A stretch of DNA of 43,709 bases, from contig JAEUHC010000007.1 in NCBI GenBank assembly GCA_016794785.1, positions 1-43,709 on the forward strand, read 5' to 3'. The DNA is from Opitutaceae bacterium. GTDB lineage: Bacteria; Verrucomicrobiota; Verrucomicrobiia; Opitutales; Opitutaceae. Made by a program: the position numbers and the translations under genes. Below the pieces are notes generated by a model. It searched no databases, was not told the DNA's origin, and worked only from the letters and a program-made list of their open reading frames with translations. Within the stretch, counting starts at the first letter, position 1. Each line of letters begins with the position of its first letter. Positions 7,466 through 16,314 of this stretch are shown in pieces.

Positions 7466-9424
7466 ATGCAAAGCCTTTGGAACGATACCGACGCCGCGCG
7501 CTGCGCGGACGAACTCGAACTGCGCGCCTACTCCTCGCGCCTGCTCGGCCGCGAGCCGGCGCTGGTGCTGCACGGCGGCGGCAACACTTCGGTGAAGCTC
7601 CGCCGGAAAAACGTCTTCGGCGAGGAGGAGGAGATTCTGTTCGTCAAAGGCAGCGGCTGGGACCTCGAGTCGATCCAGCCCGCGGGATTCGCGCCGTGCC
7701 GGCTGGCCCACCTGCTCCGGCTCGCGCAGCTCGAGACGCTGCCCGACGCGCGCATGGCCGACGAACTGCGCGGCTGCCTGACGAATCCCGCGGCCCCCGC
7801 GCCGTCGGTCGAGGCCATTTTGCACGCGCTGCTCCCCCACGCCTACGTGGATCACACGCACGCCGACGCCTTCATCGCGATCTCCAACACGCCCGGCGGC
7901 GAGGCGCGCATTCGCGAAATCTACGGCGACAGCCTCGTGGTGATCCCCTACGTGATGCCGGGCTTCAAGCTCGCGCGGCTCTGCGCGACGCTGTTTCCGC
8001 GGCACGCGCACGCGGGCACGCGCGGCCTCGCGCTGCTCAACCACGGGCTTTTCACCTTCGGACCCGACGCGCGCACTTCCTATGAGCGCATGATCGAGCT
8101 GGTCACGCGAGCGGAGGACTATCTGGCGAAGAAAAACGCGTGGCATCTGCCTCCGGTGGCTGGGTCGCTGGCGCCCGCTCGTTCGCTCCGGGTCGGTCTG
8201 GCGGAGCTGCGGCGGGAAGTTTCCGCCGTGGCGGGAGCGCCGGTCATCTTAAAGGCTAGGCCCGAGGAGGAGTTTGCCCGTCGCCCGGATGTGGCCGCGA
8301 TCAGCCAGCAGGGTCCGGCGACGCCGGATCATGTGATTCGCACCAAGCGCGTGCCGCTCGTCGGCCGGGATGTGGCCGCCTACGCGGCGGACTACCGGGC
8401 CTATTTCGCGCGGCACACGGCCGGAAAACTCACGATGCTCGATCCCGCGCCGCGCGTGATCCTGGATGCGGAGTTCGGGCTCTGCACGGTGGGGCGGAGT
8501 GCCCGGGAGGCGGGCGTGGTCGCCGACATCTACCGGCGCACCATTGATATCATCCAGCGCGCCATGGCCCTGGAGCGCTGGCAGGCGCTGCCGGAGGGCG
8601 ACATCTTTGACGTGGAGTATTGGGATCTTGAGCAGGCCAAGCTGCGGCAAGCCGGGAAACCGGCGGTCTTCGCCGGCGAAGTTGCGCTCGTGACCGGTGC
8701 GGCGTCAGGCATCGGTCGCGCGTGCGTCGAGGCGCTGCTGCGCCGCGGAGCCGCGGTTGTGGGCCTCGACGTCAACCCCGCGATCGAGACGTTGCTGGCA
8801 CGGCCGGACTTCCTCGGCGTGCGCGCCGACCTCACGCGGAATGACGAGGTGGTCGCCGCGATCGAGGCGGGGGTGAGGCGGTTTGGCGGACTGGACATGC
8901 TTGTGCTCAATGCCGGCATTTTCCCCGACGCCGTGAAGATCGCGGACATGTCGGGAGATTTTTTCCGCCGTGTCATGGCCGTGAATCTCGACGCCAACCT
9001 CGCCTTGCTGCGCGAGTGTCATCCGCTGCTGCGCCTCGCGCCCCACCGCGGCCGGGTCGCGATTGTCGGTTCCAAGAACGTGCCCGCGCCCGGCCCCGGC
9101 GCCGCGGCGTATTCGGCCTCCAAGGCCGCCGTGAATCAGCTCGCACGCGTCGCGGCGTTGGAGTGGGGGAGCGACGGCATCCGGCTCAACACGGTGCACC
9201 CCAACATGGTCTTCGACACCGCGCTCTGGACGCCTGAGCTGCTCGCCAAGCGCGCGCAGCACTACGGCCTCACGATCGAGGACTATAAAAGCAACAACGT
9301 CCTGCGCGTGGAGATCACGAGCCGCGACGTGGCCGAGCTCGTGGCCGAGCTGTGTGGACCGGTGTTTGCGAAGACGACCGGCGCCCAGATTCCGATCGAC
9401 GGAGGCAACGAGCGCGTGATTTAG
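7466..9424 (+). CDS. Bifunctional class II aldolase / short-chain dehydrogenase
   Basis: A 652-residue fusion. Residues about 15-230 are a class II aldolase/adducin domain with zinc-ligand histidines in HTHADAF and NHGLFTFG. Residues about 405-650 are a classical short-chain dehydrogenase with nucleotide loop TGAASGIG, NAG, a serine in VGSKN and the catalytic YSASK. The family includes RhaD-type proteins that cleave rhamnulose-1-phosphate and oxidise the lactaldehyde formed, but also many members of unknown substrate. No rhamnose isomerase or kinase gene is in the window. The ATG at 7466 begins at the normal family N-terminus (MQSLWND); the open frame extends far upstream only inside the receptor gene. 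It follows the receptor by 53 bp and may be co-transcribed with it. Confidence 0.88.
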   Translation: MQSLWNDTDAARCADELELRAYSSRLLGREPALVLHGGGNTSVKLRRKNVFGEEEEILFVKGSGWDLESIQPAGFAPCRLAHLLRLAQLETLPDARMADELRGCLTNPAAPAPSVEAILHALLPHAYVDHTHADAFIAISNTPGGEARIREIYGDSLVVIPYVMPGFKLARLCATLFPRHAHAGTRGLALLNHGLFTFGPDARTSYERMIELVTRAEDYLAKKNAWHLPPVAGSLAPARSLRVGLAELRREVSAVAGAPVILKARPEEEFARRPDVAAISQQGPATPDHVIRTKRVPLVGRDVAAYAADYRAYFARHTAGKLTMLDPAPRVILDAEFGLCTVGRSAREAGVVADIYRRTIDIIQRAMALERWQALPEGDIFDVEYWDLEQAKLRQAGKPAVFAGEVALVTGAASGIGRACVEALLRRGAAVVGLDVNPAIETLLARPDFLGVRADLTRNDEVVAAIEAGVRRFGGLDMLVLNAGIFPDAVKIADMSGDFFRRVMAVNLDANLALLRECHPLLRLAPHRGRVAIVGSKNVPAPGPGAAAYSASKAAVNQLARVAALEWGSDGIRLNTVHPNMVFDTALWTPELLAKRAQHYGLTIEDYKSNNVLRVEITSRDVAELVAELCGPVFAKTTGAQIPIDGGNERVI

Positions 9425-9500
9425 CCCCACTAGAGGCTCGAACAGGGCCGGCAAGTGAGGGTTTGATTCCGGCGGTCGGAGTGTCTTTCGTGGCCGCTCC

Positions 9501-10772
9501 ATGCTCGATCCGAAGCTCCTCCGCGAATCTCCCGACCTAGTGCGGGCGGCGATTGCCAAGAAACACCTCGATGTCGATCTCGACGCCGTGCTCGCGATCG
9601 ACGCGGCGTGGCGCGCCCAGCTGCAGGAGGTCGAGGCCCTGCGCGGCAAGCAGAAGGCCGCCAACACCGCGATGGCGGCGCTGCCCAAGGGTTCGCCGGA
9701 GTTCGTCGCGAAGGTCGGCGAAATGAAGGCCGTGTCGGCGCAGGTGAAGGAACGTGAGGCCGCGTTGAACGAGACCGAGGCTAAGTTCAGGCAGGCGATG
9801 CTCTCGATTCCCAATCTGCCGCACGCGAGCGTGCCGGAAGGGCGCACGCCCGAGCAGAACGTGGTCTTCTCGACCAACGGCGACGTGAAGGCGGTGTCGC
9901 CCGCGGCCAAGCCGCATTGGGAGATTCCCGGTTTCGAGAAGCTTTTCGACTTCGCGCGCGGCTCCAAGGTCACGGGCGCGGGCTTTCCGTTCTACGTCGG
10001 CGACGGGGCGCGGATCGTGCGCGCGCTGTTGCAGTTCTTTTTGGATGAGGACGTGAAGGCCGGCTACACCGAGGTGAATCCGCCGATCTTTGTGAATGCG
10101 GCGAGCGCCACGGCGACCGGCCAGCTCCCGGACAAGGAAGGCCAGATGTATGAGACCACGCCCGACCACCTTTATGCGGTGCCGACGGCGGAGGTGCCGC
10201 TGACGAATTTCTTCCGCGACGAGATTCTCGACGAGGCCGCGCTGCCGGTGAAGCGGTGCGCCTACACGCCGTGTTTCCGCCGCGAAGCGGGCAGCTACGG
10301 CAAGGATGTGCGGGGCCTCAACCGCCTGCACCAATTCGACAAGGTCGAGCTGCTGAAGTGGGTGCATCCGAGCGCCAGCTACACCGAGCTCGATCTCCTC
10401 CGCGACGATGCCGAGCGGCTCCTGCAAAAACTCGGCCTGCCGTATCGCGTGCTGCTCATGTGCGGCGGCGACTTGGGATTCTCACAGACGAAAAAATACG
10501 ATCTCGAGGTGTGGTCGGCGGGGCAGCAGCGCTGGCTCGAGGTGTCGAGCTGCTCGAACTTCGAGGCGTTCCAAGCACGGCGCGCGCAGATCCGTTTCCG
10601 CGGCAAGGAAAGCGGCAAGGTCGAGCTCGTCCACACTCTGAATGGCTCCGGCCTCGCCGTGCCGCGCGTGCTCGCGGCGCTCTTGGAGAACAACCTGCAG
10701 CCCGACGGACGCGTGAAGCTTCCGGCGGCGCTCGTGCCGTATTTCGGCAAGGAGTTTCTGACCTTTGCGTGA
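9501..10772 (+). CDS. serS: Seryl-tRNA synthetase
   Basis: A 423-residue class II aminoacyl-tRNA synthetase that charges tRNA-Ser (and tRNA-Sec where present). The N-terminal arm starts MLDPKLLRESPDLVRAA and forms the long antiparallel coiled coil (about residues 30-100) that grips the tRNA variable arm. The catalytic core has motif 2 (PCFRREAGSYGKDVRG) with the FDKVE segment, and motif 3 near NGSGLAVPRVLAALLEN. Length and motifs are complete. Its stop overlaps the start of tilS, so the two are translationally coupled. Confidence 0.97.
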   Translation: MLDPKLLRESPDLVRAAIAKKHLDVDLDAVLAIDAAWRAQLQEVEALRGKQKAANTAMAALPKGSPEFVAKVGEMKAVSAQVKEREAALNETEAKFRQAMLSIPNLPHASVPEGRTPEQNVVFSTNGDVKAVSPAAKPHWEIPGFEKLFDFARGSKVTGAGFPFYVGDGARIVRALLQFFLDEDVKAGYTEVNPPIFVNAASATATGQLPDKEGQMYETTPDHLYAVPTAEVPLTNFFRDEILDEAALPVKRCAYTPCFRREAGSYGKDVRGLNRLHQFDKVELLKWVHPSASYTELDLLRDDAERLLQKLGLPYRVLLMCGGDLGFSQTKKYDLEVWSAGQQRWLEVSSCSNFEAFQARRAQIRFRGKESGKVELVHTLNGSGLAVPRVLAALLENNLQPDGRVKLPAALVPYFGKEFLTFA

Positions 10773-11760
10773 GGCTGCGGCCAGGCTCGCAGCGATCATC
10801 CCGCGCGAGCGACTGGACGCGACGGTGCGGGCGTGGGCCGAGGCGTCGCCGCGCCGCGCGCGGTGGGCGGTGGCGTTTTCCGGCGGCGGGGACTCGCTGG
10901 CGCTGCTGCTGCTCGTCTGGGCGCACTGGCCGGAAAGGCGCCCCACGCTCCGCGCGCTGCACTTTGATCATCGGCTCCGCGGCGCGGCCTCACGGTCGGA
11001 TGCCAGGTTCTGCCAGCGCGTGTGCCGTGAGCTGGGCGTGGAGTGCGTGACTGGCACGTGGAAGGAGCGGCGTCGCGGTGCGAGCGAGGCCGAGGCCCGC
11101 GCCGCGCGTATGGCGTTTTTCGAGCAGCATACGCGCGTGCTGTGGCTTGGTCATCAGCAGGACGACATCGCGGAATCGATGCTGATGCGCCTTGCACGAG
11201 GCAGCGGCACGAGTGGCCTGGCCGCGCCGCGTCCGGTGCAGCCGCAGCCGCGCGGCCGCGTGCATCTGCGCCCGCTGCTCCCGCTCAAGAAAGCGGAGAT
11301 CGCGGCGGCCCTGCGCGCGGTGGGCGTGGCGTGGCGCGAAGATGCGACGAATGCGGGCGACGATTTTTTCCGGAACCGGGTGCGTCGCACCGTCGTGCCC
11401 GCGTGGGTGCGGGCGGCGCAGCGCGACGCCGAGTCGGGCGCGGCGATCTCACGCGCGCTGCTGGAGGAGGACGACACAGCGCTGGAAGCTTGGCTCGACG
11501 AGATTCTGCCGCCGCTGCCCCGGCGAGGGGCGCTGGCGTTGACGCCTTTGGTAGGCAGGCCGCGCGCGCTGTGGCGCCGCGCGCTGCATCGGTGGCTCCG
11601 CGCAGAGCCGCGGGCGGGGGAACTTTCACGGGCTGCCTTCGAGACCTTGCTCACCGCCATCATGCGCGGGCCGACGCGGCAGAGCGCGGGCCGCGCGGGC
11701 TTTGCGGTGAGCGACGGAAACGAACTGCGTTTCCAATCAGTCCGAAAAAAGAGCGCATGA
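10765..11760 (+). CDS. tilS: tRNA(Ile)-lysidine synthase
   Basis: A 331-residue ATP-dependent ligase that attaches lysine to C34 of the tRNA-Ile CAU anticodon, allowing AUA decoding. The PP-loop SGGGDS is at residues 39-44, and LGHQQDDIAESMLMRLARG is the conserved second block. The C-terminal substrate-binding domain of longer TilS proteins is not evident, so this is a short form. The frame opens with a TTG at 10765 inside the last codons of serS; no ATG precedes the PP-loop, and a GTG further in is possible. The tilS-ftsH order that follows is widespread in bacteria. Confidence 0.9.
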   Translation: MREAAARLAAIIPRERLDATVRAWAEASPRRARWAVAFSGGGDSLALLLLVWAHWPERRPTLRALHFDHRLRGAASRSDARFCQRVCRELGVECVTGTWKERRRGASEAEARAARMAFFEQHTRVLWLGHQQDDIAESMLMRLARGSGTSGLAAPRPVQPQPRGRVHLRPLLPLKKAEIAAALRAVGVAWREDATNAGDDFFRNRVRRTVVPAWVRAAQRDAESGAAISRALLEEDDTALEAWLDEILPPLPRRGALALTPLVGRPRALWRRALHRWLRAEPRAGELSRAAFETLLTAIMRGPTRQSAGRAGFAVSDGNELRFQSVRKKSA

Positions 11761-11777
11761 TTCCGCTGGCGCGCCAA

Positions 11778-11796
11778 TTGACTTCCAGAGCTGGAA
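11778..11796 (+). promoter_or_regulatory. Possible ftsH promoter element
   Basis: In the 68-bp gap between tilS and ftsH there is a near-consensus -35 hexamer TTGACT (11778-11783), overlapped by a short inverted repeat TTCCAG-AG-CTGGAA (11783-11796). No good -10 box is found at the right distance, so this is only a candidate. Confidence 0.25.
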
Positions 11797-11828
11797 CATC
11801 CACGGTTAGCCCCTAGTCCCAAACGTAA

Positions 11829-13835
11829 ATGTCCGAACCCGAATCAAAAAAGGCCCGCCGGCCGCTCAAGACTCTGCCTCCCGATCGGTTCCAGCCGAAG
11901 ATGCTGATCTTCTGGCTGCTCCTTGTGGGCGCGGTGGTGGCATTACTGTTCACCACGACCGGCACCGGCAGCCAGCCTGAGACGCTGACCGTCCAGGATG
12001 TCCTTGAGCGCGCCGAGGCAAAGAATATCCAGACAGGGGCAAACGTCCAGGCGATCATCCGCCCGGATCTTAGCGGCGGTCGGGACTGGCATTTGATCAC
12101 CGGCTTCAGCCGCAAGGACGAGAATTCGCCCTACAAGCCTTTCCGCGCCGCAGGCCGCATCACCGATGCGAGCATGCAGCAACTCCAAAAGACCAAGGCG
12201 TTCGTCGAGCAGCCCTCACAGACGGCGCTGACCAATTTCATGATGGGCATCCTGCCCATCCTCCTCGTGATCGGCCTGCTTTATTTCCTCTTTGTGCGGC
12301 AGCTGCGCCAAGCTGGACGGGGTGCGCTGAGCTTCGGCAAGAGCCGCGCCAAGCTCCTCACGCGCGACCGCGACCGGCTCACGTTTGCCGATGTCGCGGG
12401 CTGCGACGAGGCCAAGGAAGAAGTTTCCGAGGTCGTCGAGTTTCTCAAGGACCCGAAGAAGTTCACCAAGATGGGCGGCCGTATCCCGAAGGGCATCTTG
12501 ATGGTCGGTCCTCCCGGCACCGGCAAGACCCTGCTCGCCAAGGCCGTCGCTGGCGAGGCGGACGTGCCGTTCTTCAGCATCTCGGGCTCGGACTTCGTGG
12601 AGATGTTTGTCGGCGTCGGCGCGAGCCGCGTCCGCGACATGTTCGAGCAAGGTCGCAAGAGCGCCCCCTGCCTCATTTTCATCGACGAAATCGATGCCGT
12701 CGGCCGCCAGCGCGGCGCCGGCCTTGGTGGTGGCAACGACGAACGCGAGCAGACGCTCAACTCCATGCTCGTTGAGATGGACGGCTTCGACACCACCGAG
12801 GGCGTCATCATCATCGCCGCCACGAATCGCCCGGATGTGCTCGACAGCGCGCTGCTGCGCCCGGGCCGCTTTGATCGCCAGATCTACGTGGACCTGCCCG
12901 ACATCCTCGGCCGTGAGCAAATCCTGCGCGTCCACGCCCGCAAGATCAGCTTGGCCGACTCCGTGGACCTGCAAGTCGTCGCCCGCGGCACGCCGGGTTT
13001 GTCGGGTGCCGACCTCGCGAATCTGCTGAACGAATCCGCCCTCCTTGCCGCGCGCCGCGGCAAAAAGAAGGTCGAGATGATCGACGTGGAGGACGCGCGT
13101 GAGAAAGTGCTCTTCGGCCGCGAGCGCCGCCGCGTGATGGACGACGAGGAGAAGAAACTCGTCGCCTGGCACGAGGCCGGCCACGCCATCGTGCAGGCCC
13201 TCCTCGATGATGGCACGTTGCCCGTGCATAAGGTCACCATCATCCCTCGCGGCCAGAGTCTCGGCAGCACGACCTACATTCCCACGAAGGACATTTTGAC
13301 CCGTCCGATGAAGAAGCTGCTCGACCAAATCGCGATGGCGATGGGCGGTCGCATCGCGGAGGAACTGGTGACCGGCGATTTCAGCAACGGCGCTTACGGC
13401 GACATCAAGCAAGCCACCAAGATTGCGCGCGCCATGGTCTGCGATTATGGCATGAGCGCCCTCGGCCCGATCTCGATGGGCGACAATCAGGACACGGTGT
13501 TCCTCGGCCGGGACATCACCCGCTCCCAGCACGTCAGTGAGGAAACCGCGCGGCGAATCGACGCAGAGGTCTCACGCATCATCAACGAGCAATACGTCCG
13601 CGCGAAGGAGATCATCACCGGCAAGCGCGAGGCCCTCGACAAGATCGCCGCCGCGCTGCTTGAGCACGAGACCATTGAGGGCAAGCATGTGCTGGAGATT
13701 CTGGAGCATGGCGAGATTCGCTCCCCCGTCGTGCGTGAGCTGCCGCCGAAGCTGGCTGAGAAGTCCGCGGACAAAAAAGCGCCTGACAAGTCGGAGACGC
13801 AACCGGGCCTGGCGCCCGCGCCCAATCCGGCCTGA
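11829..13835 (+). CDS. ftsH: ATP-dependent zinc metalloprotease FtsH
   Basis: A 668-residue membrane AAA+ protease that degrades misfolded and regulatory membrane and cytosolic proteins as a hexamer. An N-terminal transmembrane helix (about residues 26-44) and a second one (about 138-156) bracket a small periplasmic domain. The Walker A loop GPPGTGKT is at 227-234, Walker B (LIFIDE) at 282-287, the second region of homology around [18 protein letters not shown], and the zinc site HEAGH at 448-452 with a downstream acidic ligand in GDIKQAT. Its N-terminal cytosolic tail (about 25 residues before the first helix) is longer than in E. coli, and the C-terminus is a lysine- and proline-rich tail. 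A strong terminator follows. Confidence 0.97.
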   Translation: MSEPESKKARRPLKTLPPDRFQPKMLIFWLLLVGAVVALLFTTTGTGSQPETLTVQDVLERAEAKNIQTGANVQAIIRPDLSGGRDWHLITGFSRKDENSPYKPFRAAGRITDASMQQLQKTKAFVEQPSQTALTNFMMGILPILLVIGLLYFLFVRQLRQAGRGALSFGKSRAKLLTRDRDRLTFADVAGCDEAKEEVSEVVEFLKDPKKFTKMGGRIPKGILMVGPPGTGKTLLAKAVAGEADVPFFSISGSDFVEMFVGVGASRVRDMFEQGRKSAPCLIFIDEIDAVGRQRGAGLGGGNDEREQTLNSMLVEMDGFDTTEGVIIIAATNRPDVLDSALLRPGRFDRQIYVDLPDILGREQILRVHARKISLADSVDLQVVARGTPGLSGADLANLLNESALLAARRGKKKVEMIDVEDAREKVLFGRERRRVMDDEEKKLVAWHEAGHAIVQALLDDGTLPVHKVTIIPRGQSLGSTTYIPTKDILTRPMKKLLDQIAMAMGGRIAEELVTGDFSNGAYGDIKQATKIARAMVCDYGMSALGPISMGDNQDTVFLGRDITRSQHVSEETARRIDAEVSRIINEQYVRAKEIITGKREALDKIAAALLEHETIEGKHVLEILEHGEIRSPVVRELPPKLAEKSADKKAPDKSETQPGLAPAPNPA

Positions 13836-13863
13836 GCGGCCTTGGCCGGCATCCGGAGTGACG

Positions 13864-13892
13864 GGGGGCGACGTAGGTCGCCCTCTTTTTTT
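13864..13892 (+). terminator. Rho-independent terminator after ftsH
   Basis: Stem GGGCGAC (13866-13872) / GTCGCCC (13877-13883) with a 4-nt GTAG loop, followed by TCTTTTTTT. It lies 31 bp after the ftsH stop and separates ftsH from the UDP-glucose dehydrogenase gene. Confidence 0.9.
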
Positions 13893-13968
13893 GCGTGTTT
13901 TCACCGCCCCGACGTAAATCGGCCTTGGATTGGGGCAGGGCAGCGACAAGCCTCGCGGGGCTTTTACT

Positions 13969-15327
13969 ATGAAGATATGTTGCATCGGCGCTGGTTACGT
14001 AGGCGGCCCCACAATGGCCATGATCGCGTTGAAAGCGCCGGATATTGAGGTGCGGGTCGTGGACATGAACGCCGCGCGCATCGCCGCGTGGAACTCGGCC
14101 ACGCTGCCCATCTACGAGCCTGGCCTGGACGAAGTCGTGCGGCAGACGCGCGGCAAGAACCTGCATTTTTCGACGGATGTGCACGGCGCCATTGCGGCTT
14201 CGGACATCATCTTCGTCGCCGTGAACACTCCAACCAAGACCTACGGGGTCGGTGCGGGTCGCGCCGCCGATCTCCGATTCATTGAATCCGTCGCCCGCAC
14301 CATCGCGGAGCACGCCAACGGCCCGAAGATCATCGTCGAGAAATCGACGATCCCCGTGCGCACCGCCGAGACGATCAAGGATATCCTTGCGGCCAACACC
14401 CGCGGGTATGCCTTCGAGGTTCTCTCTAATCCCGAGTTTCTGGCCGAGGGCACCGCGGTCGCCGACCTCCAGGCGCCTGATCGCGTCCTGATTGGCGGCG
14501 AGCGGACTCCGGGTGGGCAGGCGGCGCTGCAAAAACTCGTGGATGTTTATGCCCATTGGGTCCCGCGCGATCGCATCATCACGACCAACCTGTGGTCGTC
14601 GGAACTATCCAAGCTCGTCGCCAACGCCTTCCTCGCCCAGCGCATCTCCTCGATCAACTCCGTGTCGGCTCTGTGCGAAGCGACCGGCGCCGACGTGGAT
14701 GAAGTGGCCAATGCCATCGGCCGCGACTCACGCATCGGGCCGAAATTCCTGAAAGCCTCCGTCGGTTTCGGCGGCTCATGTTTCCAGAAAGACATCCTCA
14801 ACCTCGTCTATTTGTGCGAGCATTTTGGTCTGCCCGAGGTGGCGGCGTATTGGGAGAGTGTCGTCAAGATGAACGACTGGCAGAAGCACCGCTTCGCGGC
14901 GCGCATCGTGCGCTCGCTCTTCAATACGGTCGCCGACAAGAAAATCGCGGTGCTCGGCTTTGCCTTCAAGAAGGACACGAATGACACCCGCGAGTCCGCC
15001 GCGATTGCGGTTTGTCGCGATCTGCTGGCCGAGCAAGCGCGTGTCGTCGTCTACGATCCCAAGGTGCCGGCCGGCGAGATCCGCGAGGACGTGCTTGGCA
15101 AGGGGCGCGACGATCCGCGCCTGACGGTCGCAGCCTCGGCTTACGAAGCCACGCAGGGGGCTCACGCCATCGCCGTGGTGACGGAGTGGGATGAGTTCAA
15201 GCTCCTCGACTACTCGCGCATCTTCGCGTCGATGCAGCAGCCCGCCAGCATCTTTGACGGCCGCAACATCCTCGATCTCCCGAAGCTCCGCGAAATCGGC
15301 TTCCGCGCCTCGGGCGTGGGCAAATAA
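13969..15327 (+). CDS. ugd: UDP-glucose 6-dehydrogenase, animal-like type
   Basis: A 452-residue enzyme that oxidises UDP-glucose to UDP-glucuronate with two NAD+, feeding capsule, polysaccharide and lipid sugar synthesis. The Rossmann loop GAGYVG is at residues 7-12 and the catalytic cysteine is C271 in [10 protein letters not shown]. Several blocks ([51 protein letters not shown]) match the long eukaryotic/bacterial UGDH class much better than the short UDP-glucose dehydrogenases of many bacteria. I chose the ATG at 13969 (MKICCIGAG) over an upstream TTG because the Rossmann strand starts there. The gene stands alone between two terminator-like hairpins. Confidence 0.95.
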   Translation: MKICCIGAGYVGGPTMAMIALKAPDIEVRVVDMNAARIAAWNSATLPIYEPGLDEVVRQTRGKNLHFSTDVHGAIAASDIIFVAVNTPTKTYGVGAGRAADLRFIESVARTIAEHANGPKIIVEKSTIPVRTAETIKDILAANTRGYAFEVLSNPEFLAEGTAVADLQAPDRVLIGGERTPGGQAALQKLVDVYAHWVPRDRIITTNLWSSELSKLVANAFLAQRISSINSVSALCEATGADVDEVANAIGRDSRIGPKFLKASVGFGGSCFQKDILNLVYLCEHFGLPEVAAYWESVVKMNDWQKHRFAARIVRSLFNTVADKKIAVLGFAFKKDTNDTRESAAIAVCRDLLAEQARVVVYDPKVPAGEIREDVLGKGRDDPRLTVAASAYEATQGAHAIAVVTEWDEFKLLDYSRIFASMQQPASIFDGRNILDLPKLREIGFRASGVGK

Positions 15328-15344
15328 CACCACGAATTCAGGCC

Positions 15345-15385
15345 AAAAGAGAAGGCCGCCTCCCGTCACAACACGGAAGGCGGCC
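15345..15385 (-). terminator. Terminator hairpin, best oriented on the minus strand
   Basis: A strong stem with one internal mismatch (15354-15366 with 15373-15385, 6-nt loop). Read on the minus strand it is followed by TTCTCTTTT, a fair U-tract; read on the plus strand the tail is CATACTCATTT. It lies between the ugd stop (15327) and the stop of the small minus-strand frame (15417), so it probably ends that small transcript and may also serve ugd. Confidence 0.65.
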
Positions 15386-15416
15386 CATACTCATTTGGCG
15401 TAATGTCCCGCCTCTC

Positions 15417-15566
15417 CTAGCGGGAGTGTTCGTCGCGGCGCTTTCGGCGACGCTCGACGAGACGCACAGGTGGTTTTGGTGCCGGCAGCACGTGGTTCAC
15501 GAGAACACGGCGAACGCAGGACTTTAACGACAGGTGGCTCGGGAAAAATGGGGCTAAGGTATGCAT
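15417..15566 (-). CDS. Small basic protein, 49 residues, unknown
   Basis: A short open frame with an ATG at 15566, an in-frame stop five codons upstream and a TAG at 15417-15419. The product is strongly basic, with proline in the middle (VLPAPKPPVRL) and a C-terminal RRRKRR cluster, which would suit nucleic-acid or ribosome binding. Directly downstream is a hairpin with a U-rich tail in the right orientation, which favours a real transcript. I do not recognise a family. There is no clear Shine-Dalgarno sequence, but that is common in this genome. A chance frame cannot be excluded without comparison with relatives. Confidence 0.4.
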   Translation of the reverse strand: MHTLAPFFPSHLSLKSCVRRVLVNHVLPAPKPPVRLVERRRKRRDEHSR

Positions 15567-15849
15567 TGGTCTATGCTGCTAGGCTGGCTGGGCTTTCCTT
15601 TGCCTCAACGTGTAATTGCAGCAGAGCGTTTGCGGGAACTGCGTAACTGCTTCGCGTCTGACGCGCGTGCTCGGAATGAGATGTGTGCTGCCAACAGGCA
15701 GTTAGGCCATTCCTTGCGCCAACGATGATTGATGCAGGATGTTGCCAACATCGCCTTGCAAGTTGTGGGACGGAACAATCCCACCAGTCCTTTTTTGCGG
15801 TTAGGACCGGGCGATTGCTCCACGGATTTCTTTCCAGTCCACTATTCCG
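15567..15849. other. Gene-poor gap upstream of bL36, with a 15-bp palindrome
   Basis: About 280 bp without a recognisable gene. Its base composition is visibly less GC-rich than the flanks. Open frames on both strands here (for example one of 72 codons on the minus strand) have no family signature. The only clear structure is GATGTTGCCAACATC at 15738-15752, an inverted repeat of 6-bp arms about 136 bp before the bL36 start. It could be an operator. No tRNA cloverleaf or known small RNA was recognised. Confidence 0.35.
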
Positions 15850-15878
15850 TTGACAGTGCCATCCGCGACCGATGCTTT
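15850..15878 (+). promoter_or_regulatory. Candidate promoter of the bL36-bL31 genes
   Basis: A perfect -35 hexamer TTGACA (15850-15855) is followed after 17 bp by a weak -10 candidate TGCTTT (15873-15878), 9 bp before the bL36 start. The -35 match and spacing are good but the -10 is poor. Confidence 0.35.
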
Positions 15879-15887
15879 TCGCCTTTT

Positions 15888-16013
15888 ATGAAAGTTGTTT
15901 CCTCCATTAAATCGGCCAAGAAGCGTCACCCGGCCTGCCAGGTCGTTCGTCGCAAAGGCCGTATCTACGTCATCAACAAGGTCGAGCCGCGTTACAAGGC
16001 GCGCCAAGGCTAA
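15888..16013 (+). CDS. rpmJ: 50S ribosomal protein bL36, cysteine-poor form
   Basis: A 41-residue protein: [18 protein letters not shown] opens it and YKARQG closes it. This is the YkgO-like form of bL36, which carries one cysteine instead of the zinc-binding C-C-C-H set, so it should fold without zinc. It sits in the 50S subunit near the peptidyl-transferase region. The open frame continues upstream for 53 more codons, but the family start is at 15888. The bL31 gene follows 15 bp downstream, so they form a two-gene unit. Confidence 0.95.
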   Translation: MKVVSSIKSAKKRHPACQVVRRKGRIYVINKVEPRYKARQG

Positions 16014-16028
16014 CCCTCTCTCATCGCG

Positions 16029-16286
16029 ATGAAAGCCGAAGGTCATCCCACCCTCAACAACGTCTGCTTCCTCGATATCGGAACCGGCCGTCGTTTCCTC
16101 ACCAAATCCACCATGAAGTCGGCCCGCAAGGAGCAGATTGATGGGCAGGAGTATTTCGTCATTGTGCGCGACGTCACGATGGATTCACACCCCGCCTACA
16201 CGGGTGAGAAGCGCCTCGTCGACACCGCAGGTCGCGTCGAGAAGTTCACCTCGAAGTTCAAGCGCGGCACCGGCGCCAAGAAGTAA
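16029..16286 (+). CDS. rpmE2: 50S ribosomal protein bL31, type B
   Basis: An 85-residue bL31 of type B, recognised by the N-terminal MKAEGHPTLNNVCF, the central HPAYTGEKRLVDTAGRVEKF and a basic C-terminal tail. It lacks the CxxC zinc pair of type A bL31. It binds at the 50S central protuberance and helps bridge the subunits. It follows bL36 by 15 bp and is ended by a strong terminator. In many bacteria such zinc-free paralogues are controlled by Zur; no certain Zur site is visible here. Confidence 0.95.
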   Translation: MKAEGHPTLNNVCFLDIGTGRRFLTKSTMKSARKEQIDGQEYFVIVRDVTMDSHPAYTGEKRLVDTAGRVEKFTSKFKRGTGAKK

Positions 16287-16314
16287 GCGCACCGCGGACT
16301 TCCTCACTTCCCCC

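Noticed and set aside
9425..9500. tRNA-like stretch (GGTTTGATTCC) before serS
   Set aside because: It resembles a T-loop, but no matching T-stem, anticodon arm or acceptor stem can be drawn around it.
12216..13532. 438-codon minus-strand frame opposite ftsH
   Set aside because: The ftsH product has every catalytic motif; the antisense frame has no recognisable fold.
15484..15504. parS-like sequence (GTTC-ACGA-GAAC)
   Set aside because: The central CACGTG of parS is broken and the flanking bases do not match. It also lies inside the possible small gene.
15729..15887. 53-codon N-terminal extension of bL36
   Set aside because: The bL36 family begins at the ATG at 15888, and a promoter-like -35 box lies inside the proposed extension.
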